The notes below the pieces were generated by a model. That model saw only the letters and a list, made by a program, of their open reading frames with translations. It ran no database searches and was not told where the DNA came from. Shown one piece after another: positions 44,207-56,300 of a DNA stretch of 64,000 bases. A program made the translations under genes and the position numbers. This stretch comes from Citrus sinensis (lineage: Eukaryota > Streptophyta > Magnoliopsida > Sapindales > Rutaceae): assembly GCF_022201045.2 (NCBI RefSeq), contig NC_068560.1:35799001-35863000 (forward strand). The letters run 5' to 3'. Every line of letters starts with the position of its first letter. Positions within the stretch are counted from its first letter, which is position 1.

Positions 44207-46823
44207 GAAAATATATACAGCAAGTTTCCACAACAACGGCCTATATAACACTTAAAACAAAAATTTATAATAAATTCTTGACATGTTCCTTAATACTTTG
44301 CAGGATAGAACAGCCACCTTCCAACTTGTTCCCAATTCTTCGTCTCATTCCATCAGCTGGGTTATATATAGCATGATAATCATCACTGTTACGAAGGGGA
44401 AAAGTAAAAGGAGAATCTCTATATAGTAGGCAAAGTATAGAGGATATTCACAAACCAAGCCGAAAAATTATTCATTTTAGACTAAAGCATTCAATGGTTC
44501 TGAAGAATCTGCATCAACAAAATATAAAATTAATGAGAAAAAAATAGTTTGATACCCATATAACATCATTTTTTCAAAGTCAAAATCTTTCACTCAAATG
44601 GCATCCCAGAATTATTGAAATATTGAAAGTTAATGTTAAATTTATTCGGCATTCTTTTAAAAGAATTTGACCGTAGAAGCTAATTTGAGATGTTGAATGG
44701 TTCGCTGAACTTGTAGTGCGGAGTATGCATTTACGCGGATGGCAAAATAAGATGACAGTATAGAGATTTGAGGTAATCAAATTGGCATTCATTATTCAAT
44801 TCAAGGAAGCAGAAAACTTGAATGGCGCCGAAGGATATGAACAGAAACAAAACTATGCACACTAGAATAGAGTAGAAACAGTTAAAAAGAGATGAAGAAA
44901 AGACGGGCAGGCCAAGTTTCGGTTACTTGAAAGTTCAAAGAGTGATTCATCGGTCAGCGCTTACCTCGGGCAGTTAAGGCTGCCACTGCATTCGCTATAT
45001 CATACCCCAGTCTCAGTTTCACGCTCAACTCTCAACTGGAGAAAGAAGAAAGAAAGCTTTGCTTTGCTTGGAATGAAATGACATTCACCGTAACCACTAA
45101 CAATCAACCATATCCATCCAAACTCTAATCCCTCTATTCGAAAATATCGTTTTCCTTTGTTGTCATTCATCAACTTGTCCGGTTCACGAAATTGGGCCTG
45201 AAAGCCCGTTTTATGAGGCCCATTCTTATGAACTTATATGCTGGGCCAGGTATGCCAGGTCCATTTGCAACTAACGATGGGGTGTGTATTAGGGAGTTCA
45301 GAATCTAATCCGATCCGTATAAATCTGATCCGTGGATTGGTAGATTAGATATAAATTTACTTTTGTAAATCTGTAAAAAACTGTGAATCCGTAAAAAAAT
45401 AAAAAGTATTTATTTAATTAAAAAACTTGTAAATATGACATTATTACTTACTAATAAATAAATAAGTTAAAATATAATTACATTAACATTATATTATATC
45501 TTATCCGATGATAATAAAAAATAAAGAATAATTAAATAAACAAATATAGTTTCATAAATAGTTAATTTTCATGTACTGATCTAAACGAATGAGATTTTAT
45601 TTCGTTTTGCTGTGTTATATTTTTAAACTTTAAATGTATTTTTTAGGTTTATTTAAATAGTTGATTTATTTAAATATTATTTGATTTTAAATTTGATCGG
45701 TAATAAAATTATTTTAAATTTTTTTATTTGGTTAGGTCGGGGATTGGACATAATTAAAAGTTTTTTTCAATCCACAAACTAATCTGCAAAAGGGTGGTTG
45801 GATATGAATTGGGTCAAATCCGCATCTGATCCGCAAATGTATGGATTGAATTTCATCAATCCGTGGATCAGATTAGATTGAAAATTTATAATTCATAAAA
45901 TCATGGATTGGATATGGATTGATGTCAAATTCGTAAAATCCGATCCGCAAACACCCCTAGTGTGTATGTGTGTGTGTATACGTATGCACGTACACACACA
46001 GAGACATTTCAGTTAGGCTCTAAGCACGCTTTGCTTGTGATAACAAAATACTCCTAAAATTTTAAAAAGACAATAATTGATATTCCTAAAATATGATATT
46101 GTTTTTTAGAATAATTGATAGTACTAATATGGATACTCCTGACATTTGCAATTAACATTAGGATAATTCCTATTGTTTTTTCATATAGTCTCAACCACTA
46201 TATGACTAAAACGAATTTAGTTGTGTAATACTACGTATGTATGATAATTGATGTTTTAAAAAAAATTGTTTTTGATTATAACATGTCATGTAATATGCTA
46301 TGGAAATAACCGGATTTGATTTTCAAGCTTTAAATTGCCCAGTTCATAAACTATTAAGTATATTGCTGCAGAATAACAAACATATTCCCTTATAGTGTAA
46401 GTGTAGGCAATTTTTATGTTATAAAAGCTTTTATAAAAAATTAATTAATTAATTAATTAAAATGTCGGCAAGAGTGGGGTGATTACAGAAAATGGACCTA
46501 GCTCATAAAGTACAAAAACTTTACGAGATAGGCCCATAGGCCATTGACCCAAAAAGCCAACTCAACTCTATCTCAATTACTAACAGAAATTTTGGGAAGA
46601 GCGTCCGTTCACCAACGCCTCATCCGACTCCTGCAACTGCAAATTTAAATATTTACGACATAATCAGCACGTCACCCACCTACCTGTCACTCTCTCTTTC
46701 AACGATAAAAGGCCATATTTATAATTAGCTTCTCGAATTGCGTTCGTTGTCTTTAGTTTTTATACAATATTTACCTTTTATTTCGTGTAAGCTGCAATTG
46801 CAAAGATCAAGAAGTCATTATTC
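44207..46823. other. 5' region of thioredoxin-like gene and flank to SCP2
   Basis: 44207-45070 is the 5' UTR, a probable first intron and a non-coding first exon of the minus-strand gene. Beyond lie the hAT-like MITE at 45290-45959, a (GT)n/(AC)n patch at 45960-46008, an (AATT)n at 46440-46460, and the SCP2 promoter (about 46500-46823). No other gene is seen. Confidence 0.6.
45290..45959. mobile_element. hAT-like MITE with perfect 8-bp target duplication
   Basis: The ends are TAGGGAGTT and the imperfect inverse of AACACCCCTA. Identical GTGTGTAT repeats flank it at 45282-45289 and 45960-45967. The interior repeats 'aatccgatccg' and 'ggattgg' words near both ends, giving subterminal inverted repeats, and has no coding capacity. 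It is related to 33376-34109. Confidence 0.75.
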
Positions 46824-47641
46824 ATGGCTGACTCAACTCAACTCAAGTCGGATGCTCTGCTAGAACAGATGAAACAACACCTCAGCACCGATGCCGGTAA
46901 AGCCGTTGTCAAGAAATTGGGCCTTGTTTATCAGATCAATATTGCACCCAAGGTCACGCTCACCCCCTCCCATCCTCTCGCTCTTTTAATTTTTATTTCC
47001 AGCACTACCCGACCGTTGTAATATAATAACTTTTATGATTATTTTTTATTTTTTATTTTCTTCATAAATTGCAGAAAATGGGATTTGATGAGGTTACTTA
47101 TACTGTTGATCTTAAGAAAGGAGAAGTCACCAAAGGTTTGGACTTTGATTCTTCCTCTGCTTTTTGTTTTTTGGTTCTATTGATTCACGCTGTTTTGGGC
47201 ACTTAATTTTAAACTCTGCTCTTGTGCTACATGGATATTGGATTCGCCTCTTAGGATTTTGCGAAAATTAGGAATGTAGTTATATCTAATGATTTTGGGC
47301 TTCTTGTGGCTGCTCGCTGAGCTCATTGGTTGTTCAAGTAATTTGTTCTAAAAATTTTAGGTTCTTATGAGGGAGGAAAGCCCGATGCTACGTTTACCTT
47401 CAAGGATGACGATTTTGTCAAGGTTGCCACTGGAAAGATGAATCCCCAGATTGCTTTCATGAGGTACACTCTCTTACGATTTCATCATATCATTCGTTCG
47501 AAGGGAGCTGATTGGTGGTCTCTTTTGTGATATTCTTTTCTGATGTTTGATGGTTGCAGGGGTCTAATGAAAGTTAAAGGCAGTCTTAGTGCGGCACAGA
47601 AGTTTACCCCTGATCTTTTCCCTAAGCCTTCAAAGATGTGA
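46824..47641 (+). CDS. SCP2: Sterol carrier protein 2 (SCP2), peroxisomal
   Basis: Four coding exons: 46824-46952, 47075-47135, 47361-47463 and 47560-47641. They total 375 bp, or 124 residues. It is a single SCP2 domain: LLEQMKQHLSTDAGKAVVKKLG, YQINIAPKKMGFDEVTYTVDL, KKGEV, KPDATFTFKDDDFVKVATGKMNPQIAFMRG (the lipid-pocket region) and LMKVKGS. It ends in SKM, a peroxisomal PTS1 variant (SKL in Arabidopsis). SCP2 binds and moves lipids, including sterols and acyl-CoAs, between membranes. Plant SCP2 is a stand-alone protein of 123 residues, so this is full length. It neighbours COR27 in Arabidopsis, as it nearly does here. Confidence 0.95.
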
Positions 47642-49419
47642 GCAGATACCTTAAAGAGGGTTACTTGCATTACAGTTCTATCATTTTGGCCTCTGAAGTG
47701 GTACATTTAGGCTATAGATTACAAGGATAGCAAATATCTCTGGAACTTGTCCATCAGAATGAAGAATCTGTCAGTTGATGATAAATCAATGGTACCTTAT
47801 GTATTTGTTAATCAATGTTGCACTTGTTTATTGGATTAAAAATGATGTCATATGATGGACTTGTCGTATCATTGATTTATTTTCTTTAAAATAAAATTCC
47901 ATTACGATTCTCAGATTTAATGTTTCCTCAACTATCTTTCTGTGGATTGTTTATTCTTCCCTGATTAGACTTGTTTAAACTTATCATTGTTCACCATGCT
48001 TGATATTTATCTCGGTCCTATTGCATGCAAACCTTGCTTTGACGCCTCCTTTCAGGGGTAAAATCCCAAGCTTAGCATTTCAGCATTTACCATTGTCCAT
48101 AAGCCAGTGCCTCAGACACCACTTTTGAACAAACATATCATCGTCATTCAGGTCCCCTCTTCCTATCTCTTGTTGAGTCTTCGTTGTTAACCAGGATAGC
48201 CATGAGTTTTCTCATTAGAATTATTTAGCTTATGCCTGATCGAATGATCTGGGGACTTTAAGTAAATTTTAATTGAAAGTTTATAATGGACAGTGGATAA
48301 TTCATGAGCACATATTATATCTCTGCTAAGAGATCCGTCTCTCTTGGAGATCCAGCAAAACTGGAACTTGCTGGGCTATGATCTATAGACTTGGTAGATT
48401 ATCAAGTTGATGACTTTGCTGAATCTGACATGCTATCAGTTCAGCTTTGAAATTATAAATTGATGCTATTGCAAAAGGCCCATGATTCTCTTCTAATCTG
48501 AGACCCAAACAACAAAATACAGATATTCAGCTCGAATAGCAAAGCGTGTCAAACGGTCGATCGCAAGAGTCAAATGTGAATAATCTTTTCCCCTCTATTA
48601 GTTTTCTCATTATCCTGTCTTGCATTATGTGTCATTATCCACATTTTTGTAGGATACGATAAGATATTAGATCATTGTGCCTTGCACGCCATCTCCTTCC
48701 TCAATTTTCTATTTCTTATCTTATTATCTGGTTTAACCAGTTGTATCACTATAATGTAGAATTACTAATGGTTTAACACTCGCAACTTAGCGTACGTTCA
48801 ACTTCAGAGGCAGAAGTTATTTGCGTTATTCCATCTTCTACCGCAATATCATGTATAAGTGGATGTGATGTAATTATCAACTTCTGGTGTTTCATTAAAG
48901 CGTGATGTTAGTTTTTGATGCACAATAAAAGCATGACAAAGAAGTTCTGACTCAAGTTAGTGTTGCACAAATAATATGAAATCAAATCTAGCTCTTTTCA
49001 CATAGTACACAACGAATGAGATAGAATTGGGTGATTCATACTCCCAAATACTCTCTCAGTGAACGATAGGCAAAGTTAGAGATTAGGGGTACAAAATTGT
49101 TACTTTCAGTTGCCAATTTGAAATGATGTGACACTGTTGATGGAATTCTATGGTCTCAGATATTTAAACGAATATGGATGAAGGCAAAAGCTCTGCATCT
49201 ATGTGAAAGTTTGACTTGCATTTCCAGATTAGCACAAGGGAAATGATTCTTTCCATATTCACAAAAAATGATTCTTGTCATGTTTGCATGTCATCCACTG
49301 TGTGAAGGGGAGAAATTTTTGTCAGCTCCATATCTATTGGGAAATTCCAAAAATGGGCCAATGATCTCTAATAAAAGACAACTGAAACAATCACCAAACG
49401 ATAAAGATAGACAAAGAAA
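47642..49419. other. SCP2 3' flank and alpha-amylase promoter
   Basis: No gene is supported. The left ~250 bases are the probable SCP2 3' UTR. The rest is moderately AT-rich unique-looking sequence. I could not identify convincing gibberellin or sugar-response boxes upstream of the amylase by eye. Confidence 0.5.
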
Positions 49420-50996
49420 ATGAGTACGCTAAAGTCATTCTGCTTCCTCTCTTTTCTTCTTGCTATCTTCCTCCCTTTCACATCTCCAGCCTTATTGTTC
49501 CAGGTAAGAATTTACTTTTTGAAAAAAAAAAAAAGGCACATGTATCGGTAGCGTACATACAACTTGCAATCTAATTTGTTGAAGAAATTGATGATGCGTA
49601 GGGATTTAACTGGGAATCAAGTAACAAGGCAGGAGGATGGTACAACTCTCTGAAGAACTCCATTCCTGATCTTTCTAATGCTGGAATTACTCACGTCTGG
49701 CTTCCTCCACCGTCTCAATCCGTTGCACCCCAAGGTACTTCTTGTACTTTCAGCATTTGCTTACTGAGTCTTCATAATCATAATCATGTTTATCCTTTGA
49801 TCTCAATGTCTCTGACCCAAAACTTCTTCCAGGATACATGCCGGGGAGGCTATATGACCTTGACGCATCAAAATACGGATCTCAAGCTGATTTGAAGTCT
49901 TTAATTCAGGCTTTTCGTCAAAAGGGAATTAAATGCCTTGCTGATATGGTCATAAATCACCGAACTGCAGAGAGGAAAGATGGTAGAGGCATATATTGCA
50001 TTTTCGAGGGTGGAACATCAGATGACCGTCTGGACTGGGGTCCGTCCTTCATTTGTCGTGGCGACAAGGAGTATTCTGACGGCCAAGGGAATGATGATAC
50101 AGGAGAGGACTTCCAACCAGCTCCTGACATTGACCATCTCAACCCGAGGGTACAAAAAGAGTTATCCGACTGGATGAATTGGCTGAAGACTGAAATTGGA
50201 TTTGATGGATGGCGATTCGATTTTGTTAAAGGATACGCCCCTAGTATCACCAAAGTTTATATGGAAAATACCTCCCCAGATTTTGCAGTCGGGGAGAAAT
50301 GGGATTCCCTTTCTTATGGGCCTGATGGAAAGCCTGATGCTAATCAGGATGGACACAGGGGAGCACTCAAAGATTGGGTTCAAGCCGCTGGAGGGGCTGT
50401 CGCAGCTTTTGATTTCACCACGAAGGGTATCCTCCAAGCTGCTGTGCAAGGGGAGCTGTGGAGATTAAAAGACTCGAACGGCAAGCCGCCAGGATTGATA
50501 GGAATTTTACCACAAAATGCTGTGACTTTTATTGACAATCATGACACAGGGTCCACTCAACGTCTGTGGCCATTCCCATCGGATAAAGTCATGCTTGGAT
50601 ATGCTTACATCCTCACACATCCCGGCACCCCTTGCATAGTAATATCTGTTACTTATCCTCTGTTTCATCCGTTAAATGTGTTGGAAATTTAGCTGCAGAA
50701 TCTGTGTTTGTGCTAAAGTATATATGCATGGTCTTGTTGTGCAGTTTTATGATCACTTCTTTGACTGGGGTCTGAAGGAGGCGATTAGCAAATTGGCTGC
50801 TGTCAGAAATAGGAATGGGATCAATACGGCAAGCAGAGTTAATATTTTAGCCTCAGATGCCGATGTCTACATTGCTGCAATTGGTGATAGAGTCATTATG
50901 AAGATTGGACCAAAGATGGATATTGGAAATCTTATTCCTTCTGACTTCAAAGTGGCTGCCGATGGAACCGACTATGCTGTCTGGGAAAAAAACTGA
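49420..50996 (+). CDS. AMY1: Alpha-amylase (EC 3.2.1.1), secreted, GH13
   Basis: Four coding exons: 49420-49503, 49602-49734, 49833-50638 and 50745-50996. They total 1275 bp, or 424 residues. A signal peptide spans about residues 1-24 ([18 protein letters not shown]), and the mature protein begins near LLFQGFNW. GH13 motifs: DMVINHR (110-116); [10 protein letters not shown] with nucleophile Asp202; AVGEKW with acid/base Glu227; FIDNHD with Asp310. The plant C-terminal beta-sheet domain ends [12 protein letters not shown]. It hydrolyses alpha-1,4 links in starch; a signal peptide and lack of a plastid peptide place it in the secretory (AMY1) class, with Arabidopsis AMY2/3 non-secreted or plastidic. 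SQSVAPQ at the exon 2 end replaces the usual SQHAAPQ. Length is standard. Confidence 0.93.
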
Positions 50997-51454
50997 ACTC
51001 AATGAAGATTTTATTTTCAAGTTATTAGAATAATAATGTTCTGAAAGGCTATTGTTTAACACGTAAAAGAGCTCTTGTGCGAATAAAATGCAAATATTCT
51101 GTATTTATGTAAACATATCTCTCGCTAAAATAGTTATTTGAAAGAAGATAATTTTATGGGTATTGGAAGAAATGAGTGGGAAGCCGTTCAGATATCAGGA
51201 TTAACATTTTTCCGATTGCGCACTTTGGTTAGAGATAATATTCCTCTAGTCATCCATTTGCAAGACTTGAGACTGCAACGACCTTGAACGGTTCCACAAA
51301 AGTTAAAAATGATTGAAGGTTGACTCGAAGATTGAAATTTGGAGGGCAAGAGTCATCACTTGTACAGGGCTACCACAATTAATTCTCTTTGAAGGTTTAA
51401 GGATGATGCCGACTGCTTGCAACTGTAACCATGATGTTTTGAAAGATTAATCTT

Positions 51455-51530
51455 GCATTTAGTCTGTTCAGTAACCTCATATTGGTCATCATACTCATCA
51501 ATTAACTGCAAGTAGATCTCATGAAATAAC
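51455..51530 (-). pseudogene. Fragment of a thioredoxin-like 4 gene (exon 2 copy)
   Basis: The minus strand at 51461-51510 reads LIDEYDDQYEVTEQ after a CAG acceptor. This matches VIDEYDEQSEVAERL from the 43325-43378 exon, and the intron bases next to it are also similar ('aagtagatctcatgaaataacaatt' against 'aagaagacagcatattagcaatt'). No other exon of the gene is recognisable nearby. It keeps the same orientation as the intact gene. Confidence 0.75.
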
Positions 51531-51914
51531 AATTAATTTCATAAATAAATCAAGTGAGGGGAAGTCAAATTGCATGGCCTTTGATTCTGGGAAAAGAAAA
51601 AGAAGAAAACCCACTACAGGAATTAGCGAGGACCAAACCAAACATCTGATACTTATGACTGCGAACAAGAATTCCAATTTCCATCCTTCCTTTTTCTTAC
51701 TTACATTAACGTGTGGAAAGGAGCACAAAATGGCCAATGATGCCTATAATATAAAAGACTCAGAATCCCCCACCCAACTACACGAGACTAACCAGAAGAA
51801 TGAGTCTACTCAATTTAATCTGTTTCCTCTCTGTCTTCACGCCTTTCACGTCTCCGACCATGTTATTTCAATTAAGGCATTCAATTGTCAAACGAATGTA
51901 TGTAATTGCCAATC

Positions 51915-52110
51915 GAGCAAAGGCTGAGTGGTGGACCGCTTGCTCTTCAAGGTTTTAAGACTCACTTTCTTTCAATTAAGTATGATTGAGTGGAGTCAAT
52001 TATTACGAAATGTAAAAAAAGTAAACAATTCTCGAATATTTGTGAGGAGTAGATAATCTGGGTAAGTTGAAATAGCAGTTGTAAATAATTGGATTATTAA
52101 TATAAAAAGA
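51915..52110 (+). mobile_element. Older degraded SINE copy
   Basis: The phrases 'ggctgagtggtgg', 'ttgagtggagt' and 'ttctcgaatatttgtgagga' follow in the same order as in the intact SINE just downstream, where they read 'cgctgagtggtta', 'gtgagtggagt' and 'ttctcgaatattagtgagga'. The B box and tail are lost or unrecognisable. Limits are approximate. Confidence 0.55.
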
Positions 52111-52178
52111 TGTGAGTGGAAAGAATAATTCGTTGAAATATTATATAATAAGTATTAAAAAATAAAAGATTTGTTGAA

Positions 52179-52471
52179 GCTACTTGGGCGCTGAGTGGTT
52201 AGGGTTGCTGCTCTCTAACTTGGAGGGCAGTAGTTTGAACCCCTATAAGTGCAATGTGGGGGTATTTTCTTCCTTAATTATATTATATAATTGAGTGAAA
52301 ATAATATTCTCCCTTACCCAAGAGTGAGTGGAGTAGACATTTCTCGAATATTAGTGAGGATTAAAATCTAGGTAGAGCTCCATAAATATTGATGTAAGTT
52401 GGTCTCAGTAACAGTCAGATTTGTAATATGAGTTGTAATTTGAGCAATAATCTCATGTAATAAAAAAAAAT
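52179..52471 (+). mobile_element. tRNA-derived SINE with target duplication
   Basis: Identical flanks GATTTGTTGAA lie at 52168-52178 and 52472-52482. The head carries an A-box-like TGAGTGGTTAGGG and a B-box-like AGTTTGAACCCC about 40 bases later, which is the spacing in tRNA genes. It ends in a short A tail (52462-52470). It has no coding capacity and sits inside the dead amylase intron. The clean duplication marks a fairly young insertion. Confidence 0.85.
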
Positions 52472-52930
52472 GATTTGTTGAAAAAATTTAGTTAAATAAA
52501 GTGACAGGGTTTCAACATGTAACAAGAAAGGAGGATGGTACAATTTTCTGAAGAAAAGAATTCCTGATATTGCTAATGCTGGAACTACTCATGTCTGGCT
52601 TCCTCCACCTTCTCAGCATGCTGCTCCCCAAGGTTATTTTTATTCTATTATTAATCAAGCATACTCCCATGGAAGCTTTGTTCTTTCATATATGTTGCTC
52701 ATGTTTCTACTGATGCTTGTTATGGCTTCAATTAATTATATATGACTATGCTACATGAGAAATCAGCGCCACCAATCCTCAGTTGACTAGCTAATAATAC
52801 ACCACTGATATCTGGAAAAGACTACGCTGTCTGACAGAAAAAGTGAAATCAAAGTTATTAAGTTATTAATTAATAAGCATCTACGAGAATGTAGTATTAA
52901 TATTTGATATTTCGAAGACTATGCTAATGA

Positions 52931-53026
52931 TAAGAGTGAGTCCTTTTGTGTGCGCGTAAACATGAGTAAACCAAACTAAGTTATTATATAATAACTCAGT
53001 GAATTATACACGCGCGCGCACTCTTA
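52931..53026. repeat. Small palindromic block
   Basis: The outer TAAGAGTG pairs with CACTCTTA at the other end. A perfect 18-base palindrome AGTTATTATATAATAACT sits in the middle (52979-52996), with a (CG)n/(GT)n patch between. It may be a tiny MITE; no clear target duplication was seen. Confidence 0.45.
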
Positions 53027-53315
53027 AGAATGTATATTAATTTTTTCCCAAGTGAGCATCCCCCTAATCTGGGAGCTATACTTCAAACTGGATCCGGATC
53101 TCCAAATGGTACCGAATGCTGGGTAATAGGCGGTAACCGGTGGACTTCAATTAAAAAGTCAAAACCCTAAACAAGAAAAAAAGGAAAAAGCCAAAAACCG
53201 CAACGCTCCGATTTCAAATTTCGAACTTGGCGCCCTTCGCATCCCCAAATCAAATCTACTCTCATTGCATTTGCACCAACAGACACAGAAGGCAAAATCA
53301 ACCGAGAAATTGAGA

Positions 53316-56300
53316 ATGGGTGGGTCTCACAGTCGCGAAGATCTCGATATCTCAGACTCCGAAGATGAATATGAAACGGAACGTGAACATGAAGAAGAAG
53401 ACAACTACGAGGACTGCAAAGATGAAACCCCGGATAGGTCCTCTTCTTCTTCTTCGAGACGCAGACCCAAAACGCCTTCGTCTCTGGACGAAGTGGAATC
53501 TAAGCTTAAAGCCTTGAAACTCAAGTACCCATCAGCTGCTCAAAACCCTAACGCCGTCAAGCTTTACCTTCACATCGGTGGCAACACACCAAAAGCCAAA
53601 TGGGTCACTTCCGAGAAACTCACTTCTTATTCGTTCCTCAAAACGTCAAGAATCGACGGCCGTGGTGAAGAAGAAGAGGATGATGATGATGGAGAAGGCG
53701 AATGTGAAGACCCTTTTTGGGTATTGAAAGTTGGTTTTAAGATTCGAGTCAAAGTCTCCGCGGAGATGCAATTGAAGACCTTTAAAGATCAACGTCGTGT
53801 TGATTTCGTGGCACAAGGTGTGTGGGCTATGAAGTTTCTTAGTGACGACGATTACAAAATTTTTGTTACTAAGTTTCAAGATTGTTTATTTGAGAACACT
53901 TATGGGTATGAATCTAATGAAGCAAACAAGCTGAAGGTCTATGGCAAGGATTTTATTGGGTGGGCTAAGCCTGAAGCGGCTGATGATTCGATGTGGGAGG
54001 ATGCAGATGATAGTCTCTTGAAAAGCCCTGGGTCAGCAACTCCATTAAGGGCTAATCAAGATTTGACAGAGGAGTTTGAAGAGGAGGCCAACGTAGGGAT
54101 ACAAAGTTTGGCGTTGGGTGCACTGGATAATAGTTTCTTGGTAAGTGATTCCGGTATCCAGGTTGTTAAGAACTATAGCGATGGCATTCATGGGAAAGGT
54201 GGTTTTGTGAATTTCAGTGGTGGCAATTATAGGAGCAGTTCCAATTTGGTCCATTCCACACCTAAAAAGGCACTTCTTATGAGAGCTGAGACTAGTATGT
54301 TATTCATGAGTCCAATGAGTGATGCAAAGCCTCATAATACTGGGTTACATCAGCTTGATATTGAGACAGGAAAGATTGTTACAGAATGGAAGTTTGAGAA
54401 AGATGGGACTGATATTACAATGAGAGATATCGCAAATGACAGTAAAGGGGCACAATTAGATCCTTCAGGTTCCACATTTTTAGGATTGGATGACAATAGG
54501 CTTTGCAGATGGGACATGCGTGATAAAAATGGCATTGTTCAAAATCTTGCAAATGCTGGCGCACCTGTGTTGAATTGGTCGCAGGGGCATCAATTTTCCA
54601 GGGGGACTAATTTTCAATGCTTTGCAAGTACTGGTGATGGCTCAATTGTTGTTGGGTCTCTTGATGGAAAGATTCGGTTGTACTCGAGCAATTCTATGAG
54701 ACAGGCCAAAACAGCTTTTCCTGGCCTGGGGTCACCTATTAGGTACGTGGATGTTACCTATGATGGAAGGTGGATATTGGGGACTACTGACACCTACTTG
54801 ATCCTTATCTGCACACTTTTTACTGACAAGAATGGTACAACAAAGACTGGTTTTAATGGTCGTATGGGAAATAAGATTGCTGCCCCGAGATTGCTGAAGC
54901 TGACTCCTCTGGATTCACATTTGGCTGGAGTTAATAATAAGTTTCATAAGGCTCAGTTTTCTTGGGTAAGCATACTTATTTCTTTATTGAGCTGTTTACA
55001 TGTGGTTGTTTAGCCGTTGCACTACCAATGAATCTAGTATGATTTACATCTGTCATGCTATGCTCAAATGGTCATTGGATATGAATTGAGGAACTCTTTT
55101 CATATTTCTTCATCTGGGGTCTTGCACACTGCTACTGGATTTTTGTGGTGTTATTCTTGTTTTTCTTTTTCAGTGCTTTGAAGTTGTGCGTTTTTTCTGT
55201 TTAATGGTTCATGTGCCTGCCTTACTGTAGCGGCCAATGCTGTGTTTTGGTTGCTATAATTGTTTTGTAGATTAGTTGGTTTTAGTAGGCTGTTTCCTTC
55301 TCAGTTTGCTAAATGTATTATGTTATCAGATAAGGTTTGCAAAGTTTTATAGTTATGGATTTATTCAAACTAGGCAGACATGAGCCATGGTCTAAACTTT
55401 TAAGTGATATTTTGCATTATTGTTCAGTTACTTCACTGGAGAATTACTCAAGGGAGATGTGCTTTTCATGCTCAGAAATTTTGACCATTTGACCTGCCTC
55501 AAGTTGCATAAGTTTGTTGTCTCTTTAAACTATAATGGTTTTTATATGAATGTTTTACTGAGTTTTGGTTGCTTAATTGTTTTCTGGATTAGTTGGTTGT
55601 TAATGATGTTGTTTCCTTCCCTATTTGCTAAATCCCTTATTTTAAAATATAAGATTTGCATATGATATGTTGTTATGATGTTTCTCCAAGCTTTTAGCAC
55701 TATGATTTTTGAGAGAAGAAAGAAAGAAGGCTAAAAGGTTGAGGAATGAAACAGTTGGCAAGTCAGAAAAGAATTTAGATTTTGTTTTTTTTTTAACTTC
55801 TGCAAAATAAGACCGGCATTAACTACAACGAGAATAAACAATTAGGTTAATTGTCAAAAATGAAGAGAAATTTTAGGAAGCCCAGAGCCCACCATGGCTC
55901 CGCCTATGCAAACATAATTTTATTAATATGGTGGAAGAGTCTCCTTTCCTACAACCTCACAGTAAACTTGGATGATCATGCCCTATACTTGCTGCTCATT
56001 CTTTTGTTAATTTTGTATAATGAACATGCTTTGGTCATTCAAAGTCCTATGGACATCTTAACTGTTTTGTGTCTCAAATTTACATAGGTCACTGAGAATG
56101 GCAAGCAGGAACGCCACCTGGTCGCAACTGTAGGCAAGTTCAGTGTGATATGGAACTTTCAACAGGTGAAGAATGGTTCTCATGAGTGCTACCAGAATCA
56201 GGAGGGCCTGAAGAGCTGTTACTGCTATAAAATAGTTCTCAAGGATGACTCCATTGTTGATAGTCGTTTCATGCATGACAAATTTGCAGTCAGTGATTTG

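Larger units (their letters stand above)
51800..52850 (+). pseudogene. Alpha-amylase pseudogene, catalytic exon deleted
   Basis: 51800 onward repeats the amylase first exon (MSLLNLICFLSVFTPFTSP..LFQ). 52505-52635 repeats exon 2, with [18 protein letters not shown] and [14 protein letters not shown], and a short deletion at its start breaks the frame. About 52812-52850 repeats the last codons (KDYAVW-like, with a stop introduced early). The 806-bp catalytic exon is absent: only ~175 bases separate the exon 2 relic from the C-terminal relic. SQHAAPQ is the standard plant amylase sequence, unlike the intact neighbour, so the relic descends from a distinct paralog rather than a fresh copy of it. 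Confidence 0.88.
50997..53315. other. Amylase downstream region with gene relics
   Basis: It contains the amylase 3' UTR, a fragment of a thioredoxin-like gene (51455-51530), a gutted amylase copy (51800-52850), two SINE copies and a small palindrome near 52931-53026. The last ~250 bases are the promoter/5' UTR of the VID27-like gene. Confidence 0.7.

Noticed and set aside
52179-52250. tRNA gene
   Set aside because: A- and B-box-like words are present, but no cloverleaf with an anticodon stem and acceptor closure was found. Flanking duplication and A tail make it a SINE head.
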